Positions 18,701 to 26,508 of a DNA stretch of 64,000 bases are shown in pieces. The stretch's first letter is position 1. Each line of letters begins with the position of its first letter. The notes beneath the pieces were generated by a model. The model was not told the origin of the DNA. It did not search any database and saw only the letters and a program-made list of their open reading frames with translations. Both the position numbers and the translations under genes were made by a program. Source of the DNA: Rhodopirellula sp. (GTDB lineage: Bacteria; Planctomycetota; Planctomycetia; Pirellulales; Pirellulaceae); the NCBI GenBank assembly GCA_002689655.1, contig NZHC01000141.1, positions 24,042 through 88,041 on the forward strand. Reading direction: 5' to 3'.

Positions 18701-19514
18701 TGCCCCCGGGGGATTCCAGCTCAAACATAAAACGGCCGTCGATCTGCTTGAGCGCGAATGGTTTGCTGCGGCCGGTGGGGATATATAGTTTGTCAGAGTC
18801 TGCAAGCAAGTAGCCTTGAGGTGACTGTGGAATCTTTCTACGCCAAAGTGGTTCGCCTGACGCCACGTCTAATCCCACGGCGTAAACACCCTGACTTGGA
18901 AACAGTCCAGCGGTGGCAAACACTTTGCCCTTGTGGACTAGAACGGAAGTTCTGATTGGGTGTGAACTGACGAGGCGATCATTCCCAACCACCCAAGGCA
19001 TCTCCGGGCCAATGCGAGTCTGCCAAACCAGCTGGCCGTTTGCGATATCAATCGCTCGCACGAGTCCGTCGTCAGCACCCAGATAGGCGATCCCGTTGAA
19101 AATGGAGGGAGCATACCGGACAGGGGCCCGTGTGACGAACTGCCATTGCACCTTGCCCGTTTCGGGGTCGAGCGAAAGCAAACGGTCATTAGCAGAGGAG
19201 GTGATCAAGACGTGGGTTCGCCCCGTTGCATCATTCACGATCAACGGGACGTCTGCACGATCATCCGTTACTCTTGCATGCAGTGTGTCCAGCTTTTGCC
19301 AAAGGCTACCTTTGGCAGGTTGTGGCCAGGCCGGTTGCGGCGCGCTGAGTTGAGTGAATTTCCATAGCGGCACCCAGTGTCTTGATTTGAGTTCTTGTTC
19401 GTGGAATCCACTGCGTTGCGGATTCCCTCTGTGCTCAGGCCAGTCAGCCCGTCCGAGCGAGTATGATAGTGCAAGGGAAGTTGCAAGAGCGAAAATGGCA
19501 AATAGGTTGTTCAT
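15753..19514 (-). CDS. Giant secreted PQQ-like beta-propeller protein with C-terminal LamG domain
   Basis: A 1253-residue protein with an N-terminal signal peptide (about residues 1-23). The opening DWPEHRGNPQRSGF is the typical start of planctomycete PQQ-like propellers, and repeated blade motifs follow: LLSLDPETGKVQWQF, VRAIDIANGQLVWQT, GLDVASGEPLWRR, LIGIDPANGTERWEL, ISPQTGDLHWEVPL. At least two propeller-like blocks seem present. The last about 170 residues form a LamG/concanavalin-like domain (ITLEAWVKVDE, LVGTYDGNLMRLYVDGKQVA, IYDGVLDEASI). It probably binds carbohydrate or another polymer on the outside. No membrane anchor is visible. It is transcribed towards the DUF1592/DUF1552 pair but separated by 431 bases. 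Confidence 0.88.
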   Translation of the reverse strand: MNNLFAIFALATSLALSYSLGRADWPEHRGNPQRSGFHEQELKSRHWVPLWKFTQLSAPQPAWPQPAKGSLWQKLDTLHARVTDDRADVPLIVNDATGRTHVLITSSANDRLLSLDPETGKVQWQFVTRAPVRYAPSIFNGIAYLGADDGLVRAIDIANGQLVWQTRIGPEMPWVVGNDRLVSSHPIRTSVLVHKGKVFATAGLFPSQGVYAVGLDVASGEPLWRRKIPQSPQGYLLADSDKLYIPTGRSKPFALKQIDGRFMFELESPGGTFCILTPDAILSGPGNRSVIEGQPSQPGAKMLSYPGKQFAAGNGLIWSASGTELVAHRTQTASKPEAATAWSVNCPLHHSLIVSGMGEDQLLFVAGGQHLQYHAANTGQLRGQLSLDNPNLEIQYMAVSPVGKHDSEILVATTASGEVFAWRGSDSPKPQEWQHAELPRNPPTAARAPTTRHPKVRDALKSPRGWALVLGDKDGSLVRDLLTTTELRMISLHTDASAVTQLQNVLLQEGTYGHRVTVWQHEQGKPLPFSHGIFNAVVEATTTKHNTNELLALASPETGFVWRAHAESPTYPAAIEGAGVWRHQYANPANTSATDDKSVGTATAFRLLWFGGVGPNRIPDRHLRGPAPLTAGGATVVQGDGVLIGIDPANGTERWELKLPAFAMRYVTPFDCGYACLSRDGNSLFVAANHEIWQVDSYTGQVIHRTPIQTKGSRWGYIAESNGNVIASVMKHSAPRTAIDKETRYSYVESDYHSERPLVTSRELHSLTSDGTPRWSFRSKGVIVNGTIALNAKRIVFLESRSEQCLQHATDRIPAPTLLEDAYLISISPQTGDLHWEVPLKWRSSQNMLFAQLVDQKIILTTSESRDDKAHYMLKVINAQDGSPQWQAEHGHVKNGLFHGEQVHHPVALKQADGKFLLIAEPFLYDLETGTRIGPGNQSADWALNRPGHSCGTLSGAGNCLFFRAGNPTVLNLDTSTFTALAPTRAGCWINMIPAGGRLLIPEGSSSCVCHYSLQTSMAFTPLSEASGIANIPVLPDQYPPVLPQPAKSIYAWDFSQQSATARTVTPATGSVKLHALEDLTFSRDGLNLNGTQWLSNNLKYPRLPAMPETITLEAWVKVDESPEWAGVVGAVQDNGRYERGCMLGIHNNRFFFSLASSQRNNLTYLESPSLLTKQKLTHLVGTYDGNLMRLYVDGKQVAESTQQKGGLYIDRNSWLTVGAYKDNDELYRFRGNIKSVTIYDGVLDEASIRSRR

Positions 19515-19681
19515 CTAAATGCATCGTAGTCGAAAAGATGAATAGAAATTCTTGATCATGCCCCATTCCAAGGTCATACGCCTGCTTCTTAGAAAAAAAC
19601 GCTGTGTTGCGGCTCTAGAGCTTGAGACTGCAGCGACCTGAGACTGCGGCGATTGAAGGGAAAGTTGGTCGGGGGGCGAAC

Positions 19682-21352
19682 CTAGGGAGTCAAAAGTCGG
19701 GCAAGAAAGTCCTTCAGATCGACGGTGAAAGAGAACGAAAGTTCGTTTGTCTTGTCACGCTGTTCTTGGCTGAGTGATTGTGCTTCCAACTTGGCGTCAT
19801 TTTTACGGGGGACCATGACTGTGGGCATGGGGGGGAATTGTGCGACGACTGCTTTGACTTTATCCGTAAACTCAATGTAAACCTGCTTCAGCGTTGGATC
19901 TGCTTTGATGGTGTCGAGGTGATGATTCTCAAACAGAATCATTTGGTTCTTCCCTCGGTTGACGAAGTCTGCAAGCATGGCGTGGGTTCGGGCGAGTCTC
20001 TGTCTTTCCGTGTTGAAAACGATTAGTCTTTGTCTTGCTTCGAAGAGTGCTCGAGTTTGTTCGCGGAGATAGAAGTTTGCACGATCCTGAGCTTCCTGTT
20101 GGTAACGGATCTCAGCACCGGTGGGGTCTTCTCCCAGGTCCCGACTGGCAATGATGGTCCATTCAACATTGCTACGTCTGCAGTCACGTACTCGCTGTTC
20201 GGTTGCTTGTAGATTTTGACTCGCCTCATTTGTAAGGACTTGTTGGCGATCGAAATTTTCCATGCTGGATTCCCATTGTTTATCGTAGGATTGCATGAAC
20301 CGGTCGAGTAAGTCGCCGCATTCGCGGATGCGTTTGTCCAATGCCAGTTGCTTGATGCGGATCGCGTCAGCTTCGGCAGCAAGACGCTCTTTTTCAATCT
20401 CGCGACGTCGCTTTTCTACTTCCTCCAATACCGCATCTGGAATGTTGCTGCTCTTGATGAGTGTCTTTACCGCGGTGCTGATTTGGATCTGCTTGAGACG
20501 CTTCACTTCAGACTCGTTCGCCAGACCAGAGCTTTCAACGAGTTTTACGGTTTCTCTAAGCCACAGTGCAGCATGGCCAGCTTTCTCAAGAGCCAGTGGG
20601 TTGGGATTTTCGGCCTCTCGTTTTTGATAGTCGCTGAGTTCCGCGAGATACTGGTCCATGATCTTAATGGAATCGCTGATGCTTTCGCGGTACCTAAAAG
20701 AAAAGATGACCGCGGATTGCCATGCGATCCAGAAGTCGCGTGAGTCTTTTGCAATCAGGTAGATTTCGCCGTATTTGTTTGCTCCGTACTCGCCTTCGAG
20801 GTACGAGAGGGTAAAGCGAACCGCCCAGTCGGAGGTCGCATCGGGGCCAAGCTCAGTTTTGTATTCACGTAGTTCCGATAGGTACTGTTCTTTTTCGACT
20901 GGGTCAACTTGGTCGATCGGCCCAAGTTCCGCATGCGCAGTTGCCAAGGCAACGAGACGCTTTTGGTGTTTCAGGAAGAAGTCCGAGGGCTTGTCAGTGG
21001 CGTGTTTGGTTCCCCGCTCCCCTTTTCTTGTTCGAACGACAAAGTTTGTAATCGCTGTTCGCGTTTTGTCGGACAATTTTGAAAGCTGGATCGGAGGGGT
21101 TGTGGTGCCGTCCTGCCGTTTGATCACAACTTCCGTCTCAGGGGTGAGCGATCGAGGCAGTTTTGTTGCGTTTCCATTGGCGTTCACGAAGGAGGAAATC
21201 GTGCCGCGTGTTGTGTGCTTGCCGTCCTTGGTCGTGAATTCGATCTCCTGCGCGGATAGGGAGTATGAAACCAGACTGCTACCGACTAGCAGAATCATAT
21301 TTGCAAGCATCTTCGGTGTATCGAGTCTTGGGCAAAGACGGGAGTTCGACAT
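19682..21352 (-). CDS. Secreted coiled-coil protein of unknown function
   Basis: A 556-residue protein. A hydrophobic segment at about residues 16-33 ending SLSAQ is a likely signal peptide, and an alternative ATG at 21310 would put it at the N-terminus. Residues 35-90 resemble the SLA1/SHD1-like module found in planctomycete secreted proteins (EFTTKDGKHTTRGTI..., PIQLSKLSDKTR). The middle is predicted to be strongly helical, with heptad-rich charged stretches (VLEEVEKRRREIEKERLAAEADAIRIK is one block, described here in part) and many Arg/Glu/Gln residues. No enzymatic motif was recognised. It lies 167 bases upstream of the propeller gene on the same strand and may share its transcript. That gap contains a 16-bp direct repeat beginning gagactgc at 19624 and 19640. 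Confidence 0.75.
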   Translation of the reverse strand: MSNSRLCPRLDTPKMLANMILLVGSSLVSYSLSAQEIEFTTKDGKHTTRGTISSFVNANGNATKLPRSLTPETEVVIKRQDGTTTPPIQLSKLSDKTRTAITNFVVRTRKGERGTKHATDKPSDFFLKHQKRLVALATAHAELGPIDQVDPVEKEQYLSELREYKTELGPDATSDWAVRFTLSYLEGEYGANKYGEIYLIAKDSRDFWIAWQSAVIFSFRYRESISDSIKIMDQYLAELSDYQKREAENPNPLALEKAGHAALWLRETVKLVESSGLANESEVKRLKQIQISTAVKTLIKSSNIPDAVLEEVEKRRREIEKERLAAEADAIRIKQLALDKRIRECGDLLDRFMQSYDKQWESSMENFDRQQVLTNEASQNLQATEQRVRDCRRSNVEWTIIASRDLGEDPTGAEIRYQQEAQDRANFYLREQTRALFEARQRLIVFNTERQRLARTHAMLADFVNRGKNQMILFENHHLDTIKADPTLKQVYIEFTDKVKAVVAQFPPMPTVMVPRKNDAKLEAQSLSQEQRDKTNELSFSFTVDLKDFLARLLTP

Positions 21353-21666
21353 GCAAAGTCGTTTGGTTTGGAGTTCTCGAAAAGGGTGACTCTAGCAAAC
21401 GGTTTGGGTCACCAATTGAACGATCTTACCTTAACGGAATACCTACCATAGTGTCGATTGGGATTCACGGAATGCGGGTTACCGTGGTTTGGGAGGAGTG
21501 GCTGGAGGTGGCTGAGGCATCAAGTCTTGTGGATCAGGAGGGTACGGTGGTGAGGCGGTCTATTAGCCGATGTGTGCGTGGAAAATCGTCCCTTCGGGTT
21601 AGTGAGGGACAGTCCGGTAGTTCACCTTTTCGAATTTTTTTCGATTGAATCGTAAGAGGATTCTTT
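21353..21666. other. Upstream region with AT-rich element
   Basis: Holds the promoter side of the minus-strand coiled-coil gene and the 5' side of a possible small plus-strand gene. A tcgaa-T(7)-cgattgaatcg stretch near 21631-21652 is AT-rich and partly self-complementary. No gene is supported. Confidence 0.4.
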
Positions 21667-21705
21667 ATGGTGAAAGGGTTGAAGGGGTTCCGCGTAGATC
21701 CTTAG
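21667..21705 (+). CDS. Possible 12-codon leader peptide
   Basis: A short open frame reading MVKGLKGFRVDP then TAG, preceded by AGAGG seven bases before the ATG. The initiation region AGGATTCTTTATG is almost identical to AGGATTCTCTATG in front of the next small frame 61 bases downstream. The good ribosome binding site is the only support, so this could be a leader peptide or chance. Confidence 0.3.
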   Translation: MVKGLKGFRVDP

Positions 21706-21727
21706 ACACTTGGCAAAAGGATTCTCT

Positions 21728-21937
21728 ATGAAGGACCTGATTTGCGTTATCATGGGCGTGCTGCTAGTTGGATTGTGCGGGCCAGATCGTTCGTGTTGCG
21801 ACGACGGAAGCTCTCCGTGTTCTCGAGAAGCACGAGGCAGTGATTTTGTTCCGGGGTTTGTGTCAACAATCCTTGTCGGGGCTACGTCGATAGGCTTTTC
21901 TTGGGCCGTAGCCAGCAGTACTCTCGTGATTTGGTGA
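21728..21937 (+). CDS. Possible small secreted or membrane protein
   Basis: A 69-residue frame starting at ATG 21728 with AAAAGG seven bases upstream. The N-terminus (MKDLICVIMGVLLVGLCG) looks like a signal peptide or membrane helix, followed by a short cysteine-containing segment (RSCCDDGSSPC), and a second hydrophobic segment near the C-terminus (ILVGATSIGFSWAVASS). I recognise no family. The strong ribosome binding site and the hydrophobic pattern favour a real gene, but homologues are needed to be sure. Confidence 0.45.
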   Translation: MKDLICVIMGVLLVGLCGPDRSCCDDGSSPCSREARGSDFVPGFVSTILVGATSIGFSWAVASSTLVIW

Positions 21938-22097
21938 TGCGGTCAGGTTCACCTGTAACCGTCGCCCTGAGTGGATCAGATTTGAATTTTGAGTCTGGTT
22001 CGGTAGAAACGGGGGTAAGCAGCAGCGAATGGCCAGCGACTTGATGTCGATCGTAAGTGGCTTGGCGACCGAGCAGTCGGTGAAAAATTAGTCAATC

Positions 22098-23810
22098 TCA
22101 ACTGACGGAAACGGCGGATGTGCGAATCATACGGAAGACGCTGGAGAGTCCGATGGCAAAGAAGATGAGCACCACTACGGCAAAGACGATTGCTGTAATT
22201 AGGAAAGCGAATGCTTCGGAACGCGCTGCCCGTACCGTTTCGTCAGCATGATCGCGAAGTTTGCGTGAAAATACCTGTAGGCCGTGTTCGTAGTCGCGTT
22301 TTTTCAACTGATAATTGTTACTGCTGATAAGACTCCATGCCTCGGTTGATTTGCCTTCTTTGACGAGAGCAAAAGCATTGGCTTCCAGTTCAATTAGCTG
22401 CTCATTTGCATCATTGACTTTGTCGAGCTCGGATTTTGCTTCAGGGACGAGCGCCACGGCCTCGTCGATGGATGCGATCAGTTCGGGTTCATATTGCTGA
22501 TACCGTTCCGCCCATTTGGGATCGTCGGTTAATGTTGCGAGTGCACAAGAGTTGGTTAGGACTTCGTCGAAGTAAAGGATATTGCCTCTGAGTTGCTCGA
22601 CTCTCATGTCGCGTGTTGCGATAGTTTGGATCACAGTTTGATTGCGGTGCGCGATCCAAGCGAAACTCGCTGAAAGAAGCGCAAGCATCAATACACTCGC
22701 AATCGCCAAGGTGGTGGGAAGCGGATTACGTCGGCACCATGACAATAATTGCTCATAGGTGGTCGAGGGGCGGGCATGGATAGGCTCGCCATTCAAATAC
22801 CGCGTTAGGTCATTGTGAAAATCCCTCGAAGTAGGGTATCGGTCGCTTGGTGATTTTTTGAGGCATTTCAGTGAGATGGTTTCGAGATCCCGTGGGCAAC
22901 TTGGTTTGATGCGGCTGATCGGCATCGGTTCTCCATCCATGACAAGGTTCAATGTCTCGATTGCATTGGATCCTTGGAAGGGTGGATGGCCTGCTAGCAG
23001 ACTGTAGAGGATAGCTCCCATCGCATAGACGTCTGTTTGACTATTTGTGTTTGCGTTCTGACCACTTGCCTGCTCTGGGGACATGTAGCCGAGGCTTCCC
23101 ATGATGGCACCGGTCCGCGTGTGTCCTTCGTCTTCATCAAGCTTTTTTGCCAACCCAAAGTCCGCGATTTTCGGCGTCCCATCTGCATCGAATAGGACAT
23201 TTGCTGGCTTCAGGTCGCGATGGACGACTCCAGCGAGGTGTGAGTGTTCCATGGCGTCGGATAGGGAGGCCACCAACGCTGCGGCTTCGCGTGGCGTGGG
23301 ACGCTTTCCTTTAAAACGATCAGCCAATGAGCCTCCGGAGCAGTATTCCAGCGCGAGGAAAGGGTGCCCCTCAGATTCCCCAACTTCATATACTTGGACA
23401 ATGTTTTGGTGTTTCAGCCTGGCAACCGATTCAGCTTCAGTCTGGAACCGCTTACGTTCGCTTTCTGCTGCGTGCGTGCCAGCAAGGATGACTTTCAGAG
23501 CCACCGTTCGCTTGAGGCGGACGTCGCGCGCCTTGTAAACCACTCCCATGCCGCCCCGCCCGAGTTCTTCAACAATTTCATAAGAGCCAATTCGCTCAGG
23601 AAAATCCCGCGAGTCAGGCGACGCCTCGGTTGTCGCGGCTCCAGATCCAATGGTTGGCCGGTGTTTCTGTTCTCCAGAAACGTGAATCGTTTCGTGTTCT
23701 ATCTGGTCTTGGGGGCCGTTCCACGTAGCACTGTGTTGTTCCCGCGTGTCGTTGGTTTCGCCGTTGGAATAGTGGGTCAGCTTGTCATCAGGATCTTGAT
23801 CAGCTTGCAT
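22098..23810 (-). CDS. Receptor-like Ser/Thr protein kinase (PknB type)
   Basis: A 570-residue kinase. Using the ATG at 23810 as start, the kinase domain spans about residues 75-345: glycine loop GRGGMG at about 84-89, catalytic lysine K106 in ALKVI, HRDLKPANV with D199, DFG with D217, GYMSPEQ as the activation-segment end. A transmembrane helix lies at about 366-387 (LPTTLAIASVLMLALLSASF) and a second near the C-terminus (about 533-557). Between them sits a helical extracytoplasmic domain of about 145 residues like a four-helix-bundle ligand sensor. Such kinases phosphorylate Ser/Thr residues of regulators in response to envelope signals. A longer frame extends to 23933 but lacks support; AAAAGG precedes the chosen start by ten bases. 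Confidence 0.92.
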   Translation of the reverse strand: MQADQDPDDKLTHYSNGETNDTREQHSATWNGPQDQIEHETIHVSGEQKHRPTIGSGAATTEASPDSRDFPERIGSYEIVEELGRGGMGVVYKARDVRLKRTVALKVILAGTHAAESERKRFQTEAESVARLKHQNIVQVYEVGESEGHPFLALEYCSGGSLADRFKGKRPTPREAAALVASLSDAMEHSHLAGVVHRDLKPANVLFDADGTPKIADFGLAKKLDEDEGHTRTGAIMGSLGYMSPEQASGQNANTNSQTDVYAMGAILYSLLAGHPPFQGSNAIETLNLVMDGEPMPISRIKPSCPRDLETISLKCLKKSPSDRYPTSRDFHNDLTRYLNGEPIHARPSTTYEQLLSWCRRNPLPTTLAIASVLMLALLSASFAWIAHRNQTVIQTIATRDMRVEQLRGNILYFDEVLTNSCALATLTDDPKWAERYQQYEPELIASIDEAVALVPEAKSELDKVNDANEQLIELEANAFALVKEGKSTEAWSLISSNNYQLKKRDYEHGLQVFSRKLRDHADETVRAARSEAFAFLITAIVFAVVVLIFFAIGLSSVFRMIRTSAVSVS

Positions 23811-24499
23811 CGATGCGGATCCTTTTCTGGGTAGTCCGTGGTGGCGTTGGAAGTGAAAGTCGGGGGTGCAGCGGTCGCCTTGTAGAGATATGCAACCGTT
23901 TGTTTGCGAAGCACAAAAGCGGAAGGACGTCATCCGGATCCCTTTCCACGCGAAATGATAATGGCCCGAATCAGTCAGTACCAGTTGCGATTCATGTTCG
24001 CCAGCAGGACAAGTTTACCAACGCGGATGGGAATCCCCGCAACCTTCGTGTCTCCGCACGGTGCACATTGTCCGCCAGAAGGATCCGTCGTGACAGAAAT
24101 TCGGACGCTGTCAGAATTTTGCTCTGCCGGAAAGGTAGAATACGTTGATCGGATGTCGGAGTCTGTAGGATGCTTCTTAACCTCAGCGTGAGAGTGACCA
24201 CCGACTGTTGGCAGAGGAAGCCCGGTGGGGGTGAGTTTGTTTTCCTCTGAAACAACTCGCACTCGGCTACCTTCTCGACTGCTGAGATGGCGACAGAAAC
24301 TCGGTGGATAGGACACGGTACCGGAAAACACCGCAAGTGGCTTAACTCATGGGGTGGGTTGCTGCAAGCCAGCGTCCGTGGGTTCGCTAGAACCATTTGT
24401 GAACATGCACCGTAATTAAAAAGCGTAGAGTTCGCTCGAGGACAAACGATTTCCTCAACGCAGGTTCGGCGAGGAAAACGTGTTTGAAAGTGGTTTGTC
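23811..24499. other. Intergenic region, nothing recognised
   Basis: About 690 bases upstream of the kinase gene. Overlapping open frames occur on both strands (for example 23975-24331 and 23992-24501 minus), but none shows a domain, signal sequence or initiation site that I can support. It should contain the kinase promoter. Confidence 0.45.
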
Positions 24500-24910
24500 A
24501 TGTTTGTAAAACAACTAATTACCGTCGCCGCAGGATTCGTCGTGGGCTGTTGTCCAGGGTGGGCGGGGGCTTCGGTTTGTCACACCGCCGGTTGCAGAAA
24601 CACGCACTGTTCCTGTCTGTCACGAATGCGTGAGGGCCGCGGTAGATGCAGCATGAACGTAAGGCGATGGCAGTTGCGGGAGTCGGATCCAGGTGGCGTT
24701 GCAGATTGCTGTGAGGGTGTGTTCGGCTGTCGCCAAATGGAGCAGTTTACCTGTTCGACCAACTTATGGAGCAATCAGGCCGGTCCACCCATTCTTTGGT
24801 TCGATCGGAGTGAGCGAGACATATACAAGCAGGGAATTGCTGAGGCTCCCGAGACTTGGGTGCTCAGGAGCAGTAAACGGCAGGCATGCTTGGGGGTTTG
24901 GCTGAAATAA
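24500..24910 (+). CDS. Doubtful cysteine-rich secreted protein frame
   Basis: A 136-residue frame. The first about 25 residues (MFVKQLITVAAGFVVGCC onward) resemble a signal peptide, and about twelve cysteines are spread over the first 90 residues, including SVCHTAG and HCSCL. The rest is not recognisable and has no convincing ribosome binding site beyond a weak GAAAGTGG. It sits just upstream of the 50-residue cysteine-rich gene. It could be a real but divergent protein, a decayed gene, or chance. Confidence 0.25.
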   Translation: MFVKQLITVAAGFVVGCCPGWAGASVCHTAGCRNTHCSCLSRMREGRGRCSMNVRRWQLRESDPGGVADCCEGVFGCRQMEQFTCSTNLWSNQAGPPILWFDRSERDIYKQGIAEAPETWVLRSSKRQACLGVWLK

Positions 24911-24925
24911 GGAAGGCATCCAGTA

Positions 24926-24939
24926 TTTTCGATTGAAAA
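24926..24939. promoter_or_regulatory. Inverted repeat before the Cys-rich gene
   Basis: TTTTC-GATT-GAAAA, a short perfect inverted repeat in an AT-rich stretch 37-50 bases before the start of the cysteine-rich gene. It is placed where a promoter or operator would be expected. I could not assign a regulator, and such a short AT-rich repeat may be chance. Confidence 0.3.
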
Positions 24940-24975
24940 CCAATAAAAAGATTACTTGTTTATGGAGCAAGAACT

Positions 24976-25128
24976 ATGAGTGAAAAAAACATGAGTCAAC
25001 TTGACATGGAAACACGCGGGTGCACTTCCATTGATGCCAGATGCGGCTGCTGTGGAAAATTCTGTGTTTGTGAAAACTGCGGCGGTGAGGGTGATGATCG
25101 TTCGTGCTGCTGCCGTCGAGGTCAATGA
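24976..25128 (+). CDS. 50-residue cysteine-rich protein, metallothionein-like
   Basis: A 50-residue protein with ten cysteines (C16, C23, C25, C26, C30, C32, C35, C44, C45, C46) arranged as CxCC, CxCxxC and CCC. The N-terminal 15 residues are polar and cysteine-free, there is no signal peptide or membrane helix, and the C-terminus is basic (RRGQ). The start is supported by GGAG eight bases upstream, and the gene is followed 55 bases later by a strong intrinsic terminator, giving it the form of an independent monocistronic gene. The composition suggests binding of thiophilic metals (Zn, Cu, Cd) in the cytoplasm, but it does not match the SmtA-type bacterial metallothionein pattern I know, so the family is unassigned. 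Confidence 0.65.
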   Translation: MSEKNMSQLDMETRGCTSIDARCGCCGKFCVCENCGGEGDDRSCCCRRGQ

Positions 25129-25183
25129 GGCCACGATTGTTAGTGGTTACACGAGATGCTGTTGTCTGCGTGTAGGAATGACT

Positions 25184-25217
25184 GCCGTTCAATTCTTTGA
25201 ATTGGACGGCTTTTTTT
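25184..25217 (+). terminator. Strong intrinsic terminator
   Basis: A 12-bp stem (25184-25195 paired with 25199-25210, one G-T wobble) with a three-base TTT loop, followed directly by seven T. It ends the transcript of the 50-residue cysteine-rich gene. Confidence 0.9.
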
Positions 25218-25632
25218 GTGAATGAAGCTGAACGAGCGGTGACATCGAATAACCGGGTGGTCAAAAGTGGTGTATCAGAAGGGCAGCGTTTCGCGGGGCT
25301 GTATTCTGAGACAAGGAGCCGGATTCAGTGTGCTGCCTGTGGTCCAGATTAGGTTGACCTTTTGGCGGGCTATGGGAAGTTCCAGACAAATGCTTCAGGT
25401 CGGTGGGGTGTGGACTATGATGCTTCTTCGGGAATCGGAATCTTATCGAGGTGAGAGCTGTCTGAAGTGCTCGATGGTCCGGTCGATATGATGCTCCGGT
25501 GCTGCGTGGACGCTGTCGAGTCTGTGACTGCGAGTTTGTTTTGTTTTTGCCTTTGGCCACGTGCGCATGGTTGGTGAATGGTGATCAACTTTTTCGTCAA
25601 GATGTGCTTGTTTGATTGGGTGACCCCGTTTT
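25218..25632. other. Intergenic region, nothing recognised
   Basis: About 415 bases between the terminator and the hydrolase gene. Short open frames on both strands have no supporting features. The region probably carries the promoter of the hydrolase gene. Confidence 0.45.
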
Positions 25633-26508
25633 ATGCTACTGCGACGACGCCTACGAAACGCAATGCTTTTGACATTGGTTGTTTCAACCTTGGTTGCAGC
25701 AGCGATTTCCTGGTATGTTGCTGGAAACTTGCTGGCACCGAATAAGTCGGATGTGGGGACGATTCCCCCGGGAATGTCCGGAACATCGATCACTCTGGTT
25801 ACGGAAAGTGGGATCAAGGTTCGGGGATGGCATATTCCATCAGCTGATTCTACAGCTACGGTTATCTTGCTGCATCCCATTCGAGGAAACCGCCGCACAA
25901 TGTTGGGCCGGGCTGCCATGTTGAACAGGGTTGGCTATTCCACGTTGTTGATCGATTTGCCGTCGCATGGCGAGTCAGAGGGTGAAATGATCACGGCGGG
26001 CTGGCTTGAACGCCATGCAGTGTCCGCAGCGGTGAAGTTAATCAAGGAAGATGATCCAGCGCATCGGGTGGCAATCGTAGGCTGGTCACTCGGAGGTGCC
26101 GCAGCGCTGTTCGCGTCTCCGCTGGATGTGGATGCGATTGTTATTGAATCCGTTTATTCAAATGTGACTGAGGCGGTGCATAACCGTGTAAGGATGCGAG
26201 TTGGCTGGCTGCATCACGTTATTGCGCCTTGCTTGACTTGTCAGTTTTTCTTGAGGTTGGGTGTCACAGCTGATGAGTTGAGTCCGATGGATTACGTTGC
26301 CGCGGTTGATTGTCCTTTGTTGGTCCTGGCGGGAGAAATGGATGAACACACCACTCTCGCGGAATCAAAGGAACTGTTCGACGCTGCCGTCGAGCCGAAG
26401 CAACTGTTTGTTTTTCAAGGGGCAGTACATCAGGATCTCCACCAATATGATTCTGCAACCTATGATGAGGTAGTAATTGCGTTCTTAAACAGTTGGCTGG
26501 ATAGATAG
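25633..26508 (+). CDS. Membrane-anchored alpha/beta hydrolase
   Basis: A 291-residue protein with one N-terminal transmembrane helix (about residues 10-32) and an alpha/beta hydrolase domain behind it. Visible motifs are the strand before the oxyanion hole ILLHPIRGNR, LLIDLPSHGESEG, the nucleophile elbow GWSLGG, the acid loop LAGEMDEHT and the C-terminal histidine in FQGAVHQD. It resembles the BEM46/YfhR-type serine hydrolases. The active site should face the periplasm. The substrate is unknown. Neighbours give no functional hint: unknown intergenic DNA on both sides, so it is probably a single-gene unit. Confidence 0.88.
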   Translation: MLLRRRLRNAMLLTLVVSTLVAAAISWYVAGNLLAPNKSDVGTIPPGMSGTSITLVTESGIKVRGWHIPSADSTATVILLHPIRGNRRTMLGRAAMLNRVGYSTLLIDLPSHGESEGEMITAGWLERHAVSAAVKLIKEDDPAHRVAIVGWSLGGAAALFASPLDVDAIVIESVYSNVTEAVHNRVRMRVGWLHHVIAPCLTCQFFLRLGVTADELSPMDYVAAVDCPLLVLAGEMDEHTTLAESKELFDAAVEPKQLFVFQGAVHQDLHQYDSATYDEVVIAFLNSWLDR

